From NCBI RefSeq assembly GCF_947855115.1, contig NZ_CANTZW010000029.1, positions 1 through 53,381 of the forward strand: 53,381 bases of DNA, given 5' to 3'. The stretch's first letter is position 1. Every line of letters starts with the position of its first letter. Shown piece after piece: positions 1 through 10,094 of the stretch. Position numbers and translations under genes: made by a program. The stretch is from an uncultured Parabacteroides sp. Its GTDB lineage: Bacteria; Bacteroidota; Bacteroidia; Bacteroidales; Tannerellaceae. The notes beneath the pieces are model-generated. The model was not told the DNA's origin. It searched no databases and was given only the letters and a program-made list of their open reading frames with translations.

Positions 1-158
1 TAGTATCACAAGTACTAAGGTTCTTATTGATTCTGCATTTATCTATAAGACAACTACTTGCGATAGAAAGATAGTCAATGATTAAATATTAAACGCTCAT
101 TTTTTGTATTACATGTTCATTAGAAATTGTTTTATATAATTTAACCGGATTTATTATC

Positions 159-3100
159 ATGGAACAAAGAAAAGTAAAAAGCAGTGTTAAGCGTTGTTTG
201 CTTTTAGCTGCATTGCCATTCACTTTTGCCGGAACGGTTTTAGATGTGTATGCTGTTGAAAACGGGCCGACTTTGATGAATGTTCAGCAAAGTAAAGTGA
301 CTATAAAAGGAACAATCACCAATCCTGAAGGCGAACCTTTGATTGGTGTTAGTGTTGTTGAGAAAGGGACAAGCAATGGTATCGTGACGGATATTGATGG
401 TAACTATCAGTTAAATGTTCAGAAGAACAGTATTCTTGAATTCTCTTACATAGGCTTTAAAACACAAGAAATCACAGTTGGATCACAAAGTACGATTAAT
501 ATCGTAATGCACGAAGAAAACCAAATACTGGATGAAGTAGTAGTTGTAGGTTACGGTTCAATGAAGCGTTCCGATGTAGCGACAGCTATTACTTCTGTAA
601 AGCCTGAAGAAATGAATTTGGCCGGTGCAAACAGCCGAGATGTACGCCAATTATTGGACGGTAAAGTGGCCGGTTTATCTATCACTCGAACAAACGGAAG
701 TAACCCGAATAACGGTGTAGCTGTGCAAATGCGTGGTGTAGTATCTGTAAACGGTGATAAGGCTCCGTTGGTGGTTATAGATGGTATCCCGGGGGGAAAC
801 TTGGACTTATTGAGAAGTGAAGATATCGAAAGTATCGATGTCTTGAAAGATGGTTCTGCTGCGGCTATTTATGGTTCTCGTGCGAATGCCGGTGTCATTT
901 TGATCACGACAAAACGCGGTGCAAAAGGAAAGACATCTGTCGACTATTCTACTTACTTGACTCATTATTGGGGAGTAGAACGTCCGGACTTCATGACGGC
1001 TTCCGACTGGCGCAATACGATGACGAAGTTTGGTAATCCTTCTTATATGCAGGATCGAGGCAGCGATACGGATTGGTTCGATACGTTGTTGAAGAAAGGA
1101 AATGTCTCTCATAGCCATAACTTATCCATTTCGGGAGGAAACGATGCTACGCTCTATCGTGCATCTTTGTATTACAGCGACTTGGAAGGAATCGGAAAAT
1201 CTACCGATCGTGAACAGTACGGAGGTAGAATGTCGTTGGAAACAAAGGCTCTGAACAACATGTTGACCTTCCAGACGAATTTAAGTTTGAACTACGGCAA
1301 TATGAATTTGTTAGGTGGCGATGGCGAATGGGAATCGGCTTTGCGTTCGAATCCGACGAATCCGATTTACAACGAAGACGGAACTTATTACGAAGATTAC
1401 GCTAAGGACGAAAATAAAGTCGCGCGTTTGGATCAACAGCAGTATGACAGGCAACAAACAACCAGCTCATTCGACGGGAAAATGATTTTCGAGCCGATCA
1501 AGGATTTGAAAGGATCGTTGTTCGTAAGTTACACACGTGATGATCAGAAAGAACGCCGTTTCTATGATGTGGATTCCCGTATTTCCTACAATAGTTATAA
1601 TAACGGTGGTTACGCATGGAAGAAGTCTTACATGAAGACGACACGTACTTTCGAGCCGACCATCGAATATACGAAGACATTCTTGGATAACCACAAGATC
1701 AATGCGATCGCGGGTTACAGTTATCAATATCAGGTATATGAACAGTTCGAAGCCAACAACAACGGTTTCCTGAATAATTCCGTTGAAGATAACAACTTGG
1801 GTTCCGGTAGCGGCTTAAATGGTGACGCCGCTATCAAAGCAGGTATGGGCAGTGAGAAGAAAGATGAAACATTGATCGCTTTCTTCGGCCGTGTCAATTA
1901 CGTCTTCAAAGATCGCTACGTAGCCCAGTTCTCTATTCGTCGCGAAGGTTCATCCAAGTTCGGTCCGAATAACAAATGGGGTAATTTCCCGTCAGCGTCC
2001 GTGGCATGGAACGTTTCGAACGAAGAATTCATGAAACAGCAGGATGTCTTGTCTAACTTGAAGTTGCGTGTCGGTTATGGTGTAACGGGTAACTCCGGTA
2101 TCGATCCTTATCAGTCAATGGTTACATTAAGCGGTGGTAATGCTTATCTGAATCCGGACGGACAGTGGCTGCAAACATGGGGACCGAGTCGTAACCCGAA
2201 CGACAATCTGAAATGGGAAAAGAAGAAAGAATGGAACTTCGGTGTGGATTTCGGTGTATTGAAGAACCGAATCACCGGTGCTATCGATGTGTACAAGCGT
2301 CGTGCTGACGATTTGCTGATGACAAGTGTAAAAGTTCCGACTCCGGCAAACATAAATTCAACAAGTACGTTAAATATCGGTAGTATTTCAAGTTCCGGTT
2401 TGGAATTGACCTTGAATGCTGTGCCTATTGTGAAGAAGAATTTCCAATGGAGAAGTACGGTTACTATGTCGAAAGTATTCCACAACCGTTTGGAAGACTT
2501 CTCTTATAGCAGTGCAGACTATTTGGAATTCGGTGGTATCGGTGGATATGGAGCGTTAGGAAATGCCGTTCGTCTGTATAAAGGCAGTGAGATCGGTGAT
2601 TTCTACGGAAAACGCTTTGCCGGATTCGATGAGAACGGCGAATGGCTGTTCTACAACAAGGAAGGTGATAAGGTTCCGGCAGACCAGATCTATGATGACG
2701 ACAAAACAGTGATCGGTAACGGTCAGCCGAAATGGTATTTATCATGGACGAACAGTTTTGAATATAAAAACTTCGATTTATCATTCATGTTCAAAGGTCG
2801 TTTCGGATATGATATATTGAACCGTCTGAATATGTTCTATAATAACTTAACGACTTTACAAGCGGGTTATAACGTACTGAATTCGGCTATTGACGATAAC
2901 GTAAGTGCGACTTACCAATACTCGGATTACTATTTGGAAAAAGGTAATTATATCCGCTTGGACAATATTACATTAGGTTATAACTTCAAGAATAAAAACG
3001 ATAAGTGGCCTTCATTCCGTGTGTATGTATCAGCAACCGACTTGTTTACAATCACCGGTTATAAAGGTTTGAATCCGGAAATGGATGATACTGGTATGAA

Positions 3101-3173
3101 TCCAAGTATGGAAGAATGCGGACGTACGCCGGTTACAAGAAGTGTCAGTGTAGGTTTGAATGTTAAATTTTAA
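159..3173 (+). CDS. SusC-like TonB-dependent outer-membrane receptor
   Basis: This 1004-aa protein is a SusC/RagA-family outer-membrane transporter that would import an oligomer captured by its SusD partner, powered by TonB-ExbBD. A basic, hydrophobic N-terminus (about residues 1-32) fits a signal peptide. A carboxypeptidase-regulatory-like beta domain follows at about 47-118, then a TonB-box-like DEVVVVGYG at 125-133, the plug domain (about 135-250) and a long barrel ending in an aromatic-rich strand with terminal Phe (LNVKF). It is 13 bp upstream of a SusD gene, so the two are almost certainly cotranscribed. No glycoside hydrolase, sulfatase, ECF sigma or anti-sigma gene lies beside it in the window, so the substrate cannot be inferred. 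Family assignment is very secure. Confidence 0.95.
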   Translation: MEQRKVKSSVKRCLLLAALPFTFAGTVLDVYAVENGPTLMNVQQSKVTIKGTITNPEGEPLIGVSVVEKGTSNGIVTDIDGNYQLNVQKNSILEFSYIGFKTQEITVGSQSTINIVMHEENQILDEVVVVGYGSMKRSDVATAITSVKPEEMNLAGANSRDVRQLLDGKVAGLSITRTNGSNPNNGVAVQMRGVVSVNGDKAPLVVIDGIPGGNLDLLRSEDIESIDVLKDGSAAAIYGSRANAGVILITTKRGAKGKTSVDYSTYLTHYWGVERPDFMTASDWRNTMTKFGNPSYMQDRGSDTDWFDTLLKKGNVSHSHNLSISGGNDATLYRASLYYSDLEGIGKSTDREQYGGRMSLETKALNNMLTFQTNLSLNYGNMNLLGGDGEWESALRSNPTNPIYNEDGTYYEDYAKDENKVARLDQQQYDRQQTTSSFDGKMIFEPIKDLKGSLFVSYTRDDQKERRFYDVDSRISYNSYNNGGYAWKKSYMKTTRTFEPTIEYTKTFLDNHKINAIAGYSYQYQVYEQFEANNNGFLNNSVEDNNLGSGSGLNGDAAIKAGMGSEKKDETLIAFFGRVNYVFKDRYVAQFSIRREGSSKFGPNNKWGNFPSASVAWNVSNEEFMKQQDVLSNLKLRVGYGVTGNSGIDPYQSMVTLSGGNAYLNPDGQWLQTWGPSRNPNDNLKWEKKKEWNFGVDFGVLKNRITGAIDVYKRRADDLLMTSVKVPTPANINSTSTLNIGSISSSGLELTLNAVPIVKKNFQWRSTVTMSKVFHNRLEDFSYSSADYLEFGGIGGYGALGNAVRLYKGSEIGDFYGKRFAGFDENGEWLFYNKEGDKVPADQIYDDDKTVIGNGQPKWYLSWTNSFEYKNFDLSFMFKGRFGYDILNRLNMFYNNLTTLQAGYNVLNSAIDDNVSATYQYSDYYLEKGNYIRLDNITLGYNFKNKNDKWPSFRVYVSATDLFTITGYKGLNPEMDDTGMNPSMEECGRTPVTRSVSVGLNVKF

Positions 3174-3186
3174 GTAAGACAAAACA

Positions 3187-4815
3187 ATGAAAAATATACA
3201 TAAAGTGTTAGTTGCCGCATCAGGTCTTTTTGCCTTGAGCGCTTGTACAGACTTAACCGAACATATTTATAGCGACAATACGACAAGCAACTTTTATAAT
3301 ACTGAGAAAGAGGTAATCTCGGCCGTATTGCGCCCTTATACGCATAGCTGCGCCGTATTTGCTTGCCAGTCTCGACAGAACTACTGGCAAATGAATGAAC
3401 TTGCTGCCGATCAATTGGCTTGGCCGGTGAAAGGTCCGCATGGATACGATGATGGTAAATGGATTCAATATCATTATCATACATGGACAAATATGCACGC
3501 TGCCATTGAGGATAGCTGGAATTTGTTCTTCATGGGATTAGGATTTTGCAACGATGCGATTACGAACTTGGAACAACGTGATGCCGCAAGTATGAGCATC
3601 ACAGAAGAAGCACGCTTGGCTTACTTGGCAGAATTGAAGGCTAATCGTGCTTACTATTATTTAGGTATGTTGGATTTGTGGGGAAATGTGCCGATCGTAA
3701 CTAAGGTCGGCGAACCGGAAATGCCTGAAACAAACAGCCGTCAGGAAGTATTCGACTTCGTGGAGTCTGAGATTTTGGAAGTACTGGACGACCTGCCTTT
3801 ATTGTCGCAAGAACAGCAGAATTGCGGTCGATTGACACGTGCTGCCGGTTATGCCATGTTGGCTACTCTTTATTTGAATGCCGAAGCCTGGACCGGAACG
3901 GCTCGCTGGGATGATTGTATTACATACTGCGATAAATTGATTAAAGGCGAAGGTGGTGGACAAAACGGTACGATGGAATTGGATAAAGATATCCTGACAT
4001 CTTTCAGCCGCACGAACTCGACGGATTCTAAAGAGAATATCTTAGTATTGGCTTATGATTATCTGGCATCAGGAACGTATTGTAACTGGGCTTCCGATTT
4101 CTTCCATTTCAACCAGAAGTACATTTACGGTGGAACAGCAAACGGAAATGATGGTATCGTTGTTATTCCTTCCGCTTACGATGCTTTTGCGGATAATGAC
4201 TTGCGTAAGAGCGAATGGATGCTGATCGGTCCGCAATATGATTATGAAACAGGCGAACCGGTTGTCGGAACATCCGAATACAGCGGGCAGCCGTTGGTGT
4301 TTGTAAAAGAGATCAAGCGTTTCAGTGAAGGAAATACAGAAGAGTCTACGATGTACACAGGAGAAGAGAACAGTGGCGCTCGCTTCAATAAATACAGAAC
4401 CGGTGCGAATGGCGATCCTAATTACTGGGGAAATGACTGGGTATTGTATCGCCTGACCGAAATGTATTTCAATAAAGCTGAATGCCTGATGCGCAAGAAC
4501 GGCGGTAAAGCTACACAAGAAGCTGTCGATTTGATCAATACTTGCCGTCAACGTGCTTTCTCCGCCGAAGATTGGGAAGCTGCTAAATATACGGTCGCTA
4601 CATTGACTATGGACGAATTATTGGCTGAACGCGGACGTGAATTCATCTTCGAAGGTAAACGTCGTACAGACTTGATTCGCTTCGGTAAATTCACGACCGG
4701 CGAGTGGTGGGATCATAAAGCTACCAACGATGATCATTTGAAGATCTATCCGATTCCGTATCAGCAGACAACTTTGAACCCGAATTTGAAACAAAATGAA
4801 GGCTATGATCAATAA
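3187..4815 (+). CDS. SusD/RagB-like surface nutrient-binding lipoprotein
   Basis: This 542-aa SusD-family lipoprotein should form the lid on the SusC barrel encoded just upstream. The N-terminus is a lipoprotein signal with lipobox LSAC (Cys20). The body shows the TPR-like helices of SusD (for example the segment with RAYYYLGMLDLWGNVPIVT) and the characteristic C-terminal ending in which an ERGREFIFEGKRRTDLIRFG segment precedes the PIPYQQTTLNPNLKQN tail. No enzyme gene follows; a terminator-like hairpin lies about 85 bp downstream, so the operon appears to be only susC-susD. The ligand is unknown. Confidence 0.93.
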   Translation: MKNIHKVLVAASGLFALSACTDLTEHIYSDNTTSNFYNTEKEVISAVLRPYTHSCAVFACQSRQNYWQMNELAADQLAWPVKGPHGYDDGKWIQYHYHTWTNMHAAIEDSWNLFFMGLGFCNDAITNLEQRDAASMSITEEARLAYLAELKANRAYYYLGMLDLWGNVPIVTKVGEPEMPETNSRQEVFDFVESEILEVLDDLPLLSQEQQNCGRLTRAAGYAMLATLYLNAEAWTGTARWDDCITYCDKLIKGEGGGQNGTMELDKDILTSFSRTNSTDSKENILVLAYDYLASGTYCNWASDFFHFNQKYIYGGTANGNDGIVVIPSAYDAFADNDLRKSEWMLIGPQYDYETGEPVVGTSEYSGQPLVFVKEIKRFSEGNTEESTMYTGEENSGARFNKYRTGANGDPNYWGNDWVLYRLTEMYFNKAECLMRKNGGKATQEAVDLINTCRQRAFSAEDWEAAKYTVATLTMDELLAERGREFIFEGKRRTDLIRFGKFTTGEWWDHKATNDDHLKIYPIPYQQTTLNPNLKQNEGYDQ

Positions 4816-4899
4816 ATAATGTCTTTCTCTGAAAGTGCCGAATAAATAATTTGATTGGCGGCTCTTTGTCCTGTCGGAAAAGGCCGGAATATCAATAGA

Positions 4900-4945
4900 A
4901 AGGGGGTGTATCGTAATAAAGTTTTACGGTACAACCTCTCTTTTT
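4900..4945 (+). terminator. Terminator-like hairpin after the first SusCD pair
   Basis: An inverted repeat (GGTGTATCGTAA pairing with TTACGGTACAACC with one or two mismatches or G-U pairs) is followed by CTCTCTTTTTG. It sits in the 417-bp gap between susD-1 and the next susC and probably ends the first operon. The rest of the gap, up to the promoter near 5138, shows no gene that I can support. Confidence 0.55.
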
Positions 4946-5117
4946 GTATTGATTGAGAGATTAAAGTTTTGCTTCTACGAACTTTGAACTCACGGCCGGT
5001 TGTTACGATGCGGCAACTTTCGAACTCCAGATTTTTGCCTGCCATTGTAGATAAGAGTGTAAGCGAATTTTAAATGAATTTAGATGAGATTACCCCTATT
5101 TTTATGGGGAGAAAGAC

Positions 5118-5145
5118 TTGTTTAGTTATTTTTTTTCTATATTTG
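5118..5145 (+). promoter_or_regulatory. Promoter of the second SusCD-peptidase operon
   Basis: A Bacteroidota -7 element TATATTTG (5138-5145) has TTG at 5118-5120 as the -33 element, 17 bp upstream. The start codon at 5233 leaves a leader of about 80 nt. The match to TTG-N17-21-TAnnTTTG is direct; use in the cell is inferred. Confidence 0.55.
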
Positions 5146-5232
5146 GGCTAATTTTATTAAGGATGTCAACTTAATGTAGAGAAAAGATTATTTTTTTAAA
5201 CTTGAATCGGACTATTATAAAAACAGTTTTTT

Positions 5233-8200
5233 ATGAGCGACATTATTGAAATGTTAACCGAGCGAATCAGGGCTAGGGGACAAGTGTTTTTAATTTGCAT
5301 GGTATGTTTATCTTTGATTAACATACAAAGTATGAGAGCCGATACCGGCTTGCGTGAAGTAGATCAACAAAGCCGGAAGACAACCGGAGTTGTTTTGTTT
5401 GAAGAGGATCAATCTCCGGTAGTGGGGGCGACTATCTTGGTAAAGGGAACTAACATCGGGACTATTACGGATGTAGACGGACGGTTTGTCCTGACGGATA
5501 TCCCGGCTTCCGCTCAAGTTTTACAAATTTCCTATATCGGTACGAAGACTGAGGAGGTGGCGATTAAGCCGATAATCAAAGTGCTGCTTAAATCGGATGC
5601 GTTGGAGATCGATGAGGTTATGGTCGTGGCTTACGGAACGTCTAAAAAGAGTACGTTTACGGGATCTGCCAGCTCTATCAAACAAGAGAAATTGGAAATA
5701 CGTCCGGTGACGGGTATAACGAGCGCTTTGACTGGAGCCACTGCCGGTGTACAGGTGCTTTCTGCGAACGGACAGCCGGGTTCCGAGCCCGACATCCGTA
5801 TTCGGGGTATCGGTTCTTACAGTTCTAGTAACTCTCCTCTTATCATATTGGATGGCATGCCGTACGACAATGCGATCAGTAGTATCAACCCGACGGATAT
5901 AGAGAGTCTTACGGTTTTGAAGGATGCGGCTTCTTCCGCTTTGTACGGATCGCGTGCGGCCAATGGCGTGATCATGATTACTACCAAGAAAGGACAGAAA
6001 GATAAGATGACCGTGAACGTGAAATTCAATCAAGGTATTACGGCCCGCCAGAGTGGAGACTATAGGAAGGTGGGGTTGAACGATTATCTTACTTTGTACT
6101 GGGAAAATCTCCGGAATCAATATATGAGAGATGGTAAGGCGATGGCCGACGCTGGTGAGCTGGCGGCCCGTAATCTGTTTGATAACTTGACTTACAATCC
6201 TTTTAATGTGCCGAGAGATCAGGTGATGGACGCGAACGGGCAGGTGAACCCGAACGCGCAGATGCTTTGGGAAGATGATACGGATTGGGAGGATGCCGTG
6301 GAACGTCTGGGTAGCCGTACGGATGCTTCCGTAGCGATTAGCGGAGGATCTGATAAAACGGATTATTACGCGTCTTTGGGTTATACGAATGAGAACGGTT
6401 ATATTATCGGCTCGAACTACAAACGATATACCGCCAGGGCGAACGTGAATTCCCAGATCACGAAATGGCTGAAGGTTGGTACCAATATCTCTGCGAATAT
6501 GAGCTCTTCGAAAGGAAACCAAAATGAGAGTAGCGGTAATAACTCGAACCCGTTCCGGTTCACTCGTTTCGTAGGGCCGATTTATCCGATCCACTTGCAC
6601 GATCCGAATACCGGAGAGTATATCCGCGATGAGAATGGGAACTTAATGTATGATTTTGGTACGGGATACAACATCAATGGTGTGGAGATTCCTATCCGCG
6701 AGTTCGTATCCGGTAATAATCCGGCAAAAGAATTGCAAGATCGGCAGGATGAGAACAAGCGTAACACGATTAACGCGAAAGTCTTCGCGGAGATCTCTTT
6801 CTTGAAAGATTTCAAGTTTACGTTTAATGGGGGAGTCGGCGCGAACTCTTATCTGGCATCATCTGCGAGCGTGGTTTACGAGGAAAAGGGAAATACGGGT
6901 ACGGCCACGAAATCGAACTCCTTCACGACTACTTGGACTTTTAATGAGTTGCTGACCTACAATAAAGACATCGGCAAACATCATGTAGACGTGTTGGTGG
7001 GACACGAGAGTTACGATTATGAGTATAATTATCTGAAAGCCTCTATGAAAGACCAGAAGTTTGCGGGGAATTATGAGCTGGCGAACTACTCGAATATCAA
7101 TACGACCCCTACCTCTTATACGAGTAAATACACGACAGAGGGTTATCTCTCTCGTTTGAATTATGATTTTGATAATAAATACTTTTTCTCCGCGTCGTTC
7201 CGGCGGGATGGTTCGTCTCGTTTTTATAAAGATTCTCGCTGGGGTAATTTCTGGTCGGTAGGTGGAGGTTGGCGTATCGACCGGGAGAAATTCATGAGGG
7301 GCTTGCAATTCGTGGATTTATTGAAGTTGAGGGCTTCTTATGGTGAGGTAGGTAACGATGATATCGGTGGCTATTATCCTTGGAGAGCTACTTACGAGCC
7401 TGCGCAGAACGCTACGGAGGCGGGTTATATCCAAGCCTCTTTAGGTAACAAAAATTTGAAATGGGAGGTTTCGCATAACTTGGATGTGGCTTTGGAGATG
7501 AGTTTATTCAATCGTTATACGGCAACTGTCGAGTTTTTCAATCGCCAGTCGAGTAATTTGCTGTTTTCCGTGCCGTTATCTCCTTCTACCGGTATGAGCA
7601 GCCAGGATTTGAATGCCGGAACGATGTATAACCGCGGTGTGGAAGTCGAGTTGGGGGCACGGATCATTGAGAAGAAAGATTTCTCGTGGGGTGTCAACTT
7701 CAACGGCACGCATATCAAGAACCGTATCACGGAACTTCCGGTCGATCCGTTTGTCAGCGGGGTTCACAAGGTAGAAGAGGGGCATTCTCGTTATGAGTTC
7801 TGGTTGCGCCAGTGGGCTGGTGTGGATCCGGAGACCGGTAGTAGCTTGTATGTTCCTACCGAGGAGGCTTTGAAAGAATCCGAGTCGTTGGTTACGGTAG
7901 ATGGCAAGACTTATACGACCTCTCGTAACGAGGCTGAGTTCGCCTATGCGGGAGAATCTATGCCGAAGCTGACGGGAGGTTTGTCTACGGATTTGATGTA
8001 TAAAGGAATCAGCCTCTCTCTGACATTTTATTATCAATTGGGAGGTACGATGTACGACGCTACCTACTCTGACTTGATGTCTGCGGGTACGGGATCGTTG
8101 TCTTATTCAAACTTGCACGTGGATATGCTGAACCGGTGGCAGAAACCGGGCGATATCACTAACGTGCCGCGTATCTCTAACGGTAGCGACGCTACAGACC

Positions 8201-8469
8201 TGGAGGCCGCTACCTCTACTCGTTGGCTGATAAGCTCGAATATGCTGGAACTGTCGAATATTAATTTGGGGTATACGTTCCCTGAGCATATGATCCGGAC
8301 GCTGGGCGTGAAAGGCCTGAAACTATATGCTTCTGCCGAGAATGTATTCCAGATCACGAAACGGAAAGGTAATTATCCGAAAAAGAATACTTTCTCCGGT
8401 TATACAGGCAATGGTGATACTTATTTGCCGGCGCGCGTATTTACCATGGGACTGAATATTACATTCTAA
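5233..8469 (+). CDS. SusC-like TonB-dependent outer-membrane receptor
   Basis: This 1078-aa SusC/RagA-family receptor is the first gene of a three-gene operon with a SusD (18 bp downstream) and an M14 metallocarboxypeptidase. An N-terminal hydrophobic signal (about residues 15-35) precedes a carboxypeptidase-regulatory-like domain (about 50-120), a TonB-box-like DEVMVVAYG (127-135), the plug, and a barrel ending in Phe (GLNITF). The peptidase neighbour suggests import of peptides or protein fragments rather than glycans; this is inference from context. The upstream start is retained because the promoter-like element at 5138-5145 leaves a reasonable leader. An alternative start closer to the hydrophobic core is possible. 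Confidence 0.94.
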   Translation: MSDIIEMLTERIRARGQVFLICMVCLSLINIQSMRADTGLREVDQQSRKTTGVVLFEEDQSPVVGATILVKGTNIGTITDVDGRFVLTDIPASAQVLQISYIGTKTEEVAIKPIIKVLLKSDALEIDEVMVVAYGTSKKSTFTGSASSIKQEKLEIRPVTGITSALTGATAGVQVLSANGQPGSEPDIRIRGIGSYSSSNSPLIILDGMPYDNAISSINPTDIESLTVLKDAASSALYGSRAANGVIMITTKKGQKDKMTVNVKFNQGITARQSGDYRKVGLNDYLTLYWENLRNQYMRDGKAMADAGELAARNLFDNLTYNPFNVPRDQVMDANGQVNPNAQMLWEDDTDWEDAVERLGSRTDASVAISGGSDKTDYYASLGYTNENGYIIGSNYKRYTARANVNSQITKWLKVGTNISANMSSSKGNQNESSGNNSNPFRFTRFVGPIYPIHLHDPNTGEYIRDENGNLMYDFGTGYNINGVEIPIREFVSGNNPAKELQDRQDENKRNTINAKVFAEISFLKDFKFTFNGGVGANSYLASSASVVYEEKGNTGTATKSNSFTTTWTFNELLTYNKDIGKHHVDVLVGHESYDYEYNYLKASMKDQKFAGNYELANYSNINTTPTSYTSKYTTEGYLSRLNYDFDNKYFFSASFRRDGSSRFYKDSRWGNFWSVGGGWRIDREKFMRGLQFVDLLKLRASYGEVGNDDIGGYYPWRATYEPAQNATEAGYIQASLGNKNLKWEVSHNLDVALEMSLFNRYTATVEFFNRQSSNLLFSVPLSPSTGMSSQDLNAGTMYNRGVEVELGARIIEKKDFSWGVNFNGTHIKNRITELPVDPFVSGVHKVEEGHSRYEFWLRQWAGVDPETGSSLYVPTEEALKESESLVTVDGKTYTTSRNEAEFAYAGESMPKLTGGLSTDLMYKGISLSLTFYYQLGGTMYDATYSDLMSAGTGSLSYSNLHVDMLNRWQKPGDITNVPRISNGSDATDLEAATSTRWLISSNMLELSNINLGYTFPEHMIRTLGVKGLKLYASAENVFQITKRKGNYPKKNTFSGYTGNGDTYLPARVFTMGLNITF

Positions 8470-8487
8470 TCTTAAAACAAGTATATT

Positions 8488-10086
8488 ATGAAGAAAAATA
8501 AAATAATGGCATTGTTCGTAGGATTATCATTGGTATGCGCTTCCTGCGGCGATGATTTCATGGAGACAAAATCTACCCAGAATGTCGATCAAGAGCAAAT
8601 GTTCGAGACGACCGAGGGAGGGATGATGGCCGTCAACGGCTTGCATAAGTTGATGTATACTCCGTCTTTGTCTAGTACCTATGCGGAGGGTGGATTCCAG
8701 ACCTTTATGATCTGGCTGGACATGATGGGGGAGGACTTGGTATATACGGTGGCGAACGCGCAGTTCCAGTCGCAAGCGAAATGGACGCTACATCGTACGC
8801 CGACTTCCGGGCATTTGGATTATCAATATAACTTGTTCTACATCTTTATCTCGAACGCGAACATGATTATCTCCAATATAGATGGAGCGGAGGGTACGCA
8901 GGAAGAGAGAGATTATATCAAGGGACAGGCCTTGGCTTATCGGGCATTCGCGTATTATTATCTGGTACAATGCTGGGGATATCGCTATGAGCCGGACGGA
9001 AGCAATGATAAACCCGGCGTGATCCTTCGATTGGAGAATACGACGGATAATTTACCCCGCTCTACCGTAGCCCAGGTATACGAGCAAATCAATGCGGATT
9101 TGGATCAATCCATCTCTTTATTGGGTGGCGTTTCTATTCAAAAGGAGAATAAGTCGCATATAGACGTGCATGTCGCTCGGGGATTGAAGGCACGGGTCTT
9201 GCTGACGCAAGGGAAATGGCTGGAGGCCGCGGAGATGGCTAAGTTGGTCGTAGAACAGTCTGGCGCGAAATTACAAGATGATACGTATGTAACGACCGTG
9301 AATCGCATGAGCGACCAGAGTAACACAGAATGGTTATGGGGCAAGAAAGGGCAAGAAGATCAAGCGGGTACGCTGAAAGACTTCCACAGTTTCATGTCCA
9401 ATAAGAACGCTAGCTATAATAAGAATACGCCTCGGGCTATCTATAATTTGCTCTACAACAAGATCTCTGATACAGATATCCGTAAGACGTTGTGGTTCCC
9501 CCGGGCACAGGATCCGGAGTCTGAGCCTAGACCTATTATACCTACCGGCGGGCGTATCCGTAATTATATGGCCAATAAGTTCCTTTTGGCAGACGAGAAT
9601 ATGAAATGCGGCGACGTTCCTTGGATGCGTTTGCCGGAAATGATGCTGATCGAGGCAGAGGGATATGCACGTGCCGGACGTTATCAGGAGGCGGCCAATG
9701 CCTTGTATCCGTTGGCTAGTCATCGCGACCCGCAATATCAGTTGTCTACGAAGACGGGAGACGACCTGATCGAGGAGGTCATGTTCCAGAGACGTATCGA
9801 GCTGTGGGGAGAAGGTTTCCGCTTCTTGGATTTGAAACGTTTGCATTTGCCGCTAGACAGAGGACCGAAAACCCGGGAAGAGTTGGGCTATAGCAACGAT
9901 CCGTGGAATAGCAACACCAAGATGCCTACCAATGTAGACCCGGAAGCTTCTAATTATAATATGTACGACGGGCACCCCATGGGCGAGGAGAATCGTTACC
10001 GCGACGCAGACTCTAAGGAGTGGCAATGGTTATTCCCGCAAGATGAGATCGAGGTGAACCCTTTGTGCGAACAAAATCCTTTATAA
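8488..10086 (+). CDS. SusD/RagB-like surface nutrient-binding lipoprotein
   Basis: This 532-aa SusD-family lipoprotein is the partner of the preceding SusC. The lipoprotein signal has lipobox CASC (Cys20) followed by GDDF, a very common SusD start. Internal features include the helical segment GQALAYRAFAYYYLVQCWGY and the conserved late segment MFQRRIELWGEGFRFLDLKR. The C-terminus has FPQDEIEVNPLCEQNPL, the usual SusD tail. Only 8 bp separate it from the following carboxypeptidase gene, so they are cotranscribed. The ligand is probably peptide, by context. Confidence 0.93.
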   Translation: MKKNKIMALFVGLSLVCASCGDDFMETKSTQNVDQEQMFETTEGGMMAVNGLHKLMYTPSLSSTYAEGGFQTFMIWLDMMGEDLVYTVANAQFQSQAKWTLHRTPTSGHLDYQYNLFYIFISNANMIISNIDGAEGTQEERDYIKGQALAYRAFAYYYLVQCWGYRYEPDGSNDKPGVILRLENTTDNLPRSTVAQVYEQINADLDQSISLLGGVSIQKENKSHIDVHVARGLKARVLLTQGKWLEAAEMAKLVVEQSGAKLQDDTYVTTVNRMSDQSNTEWLWGKKGQEDQAGTLKDFHSFMSNKNASYNKNTPRAIYNLLYNKISDTDIRKTLWFPRAQDPESEPRPIIPTGGRIRNYMANKFLLADENMKCGDVPWMRLPEMMLIEAEGYARAGRYQEAANALYPLASHRDPQYQLSTKTGDDLIEEVMFQRRIELWGEGFRFLDLKRLHLPLDRGPKTREELGYSNDPWNSNTKMPTNVDPEASNYNMYDGHPMGEENRYRDADSKEWQWLFPQDEIEVNPLCEQNPL

Positions 10087-10094
10087 TATAAGAC

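Noticed and set aside
4809..5045. Minus-strand open frame in the gap after the first SusCD pair
   Set aside because: It crosses the terminator-like hairpin and overlaps the susD stop, shows no family features or promoter, and is best explained as chance reading of a terminator region.
5521..6600. Long minus-strand open frame of 359 codons inside the second susC
   Set aside because: It is antisense to a certain SusC gene; Arg/His/Ile-rich composition is typical of antisense reading of Bacteroidota coding sequence.
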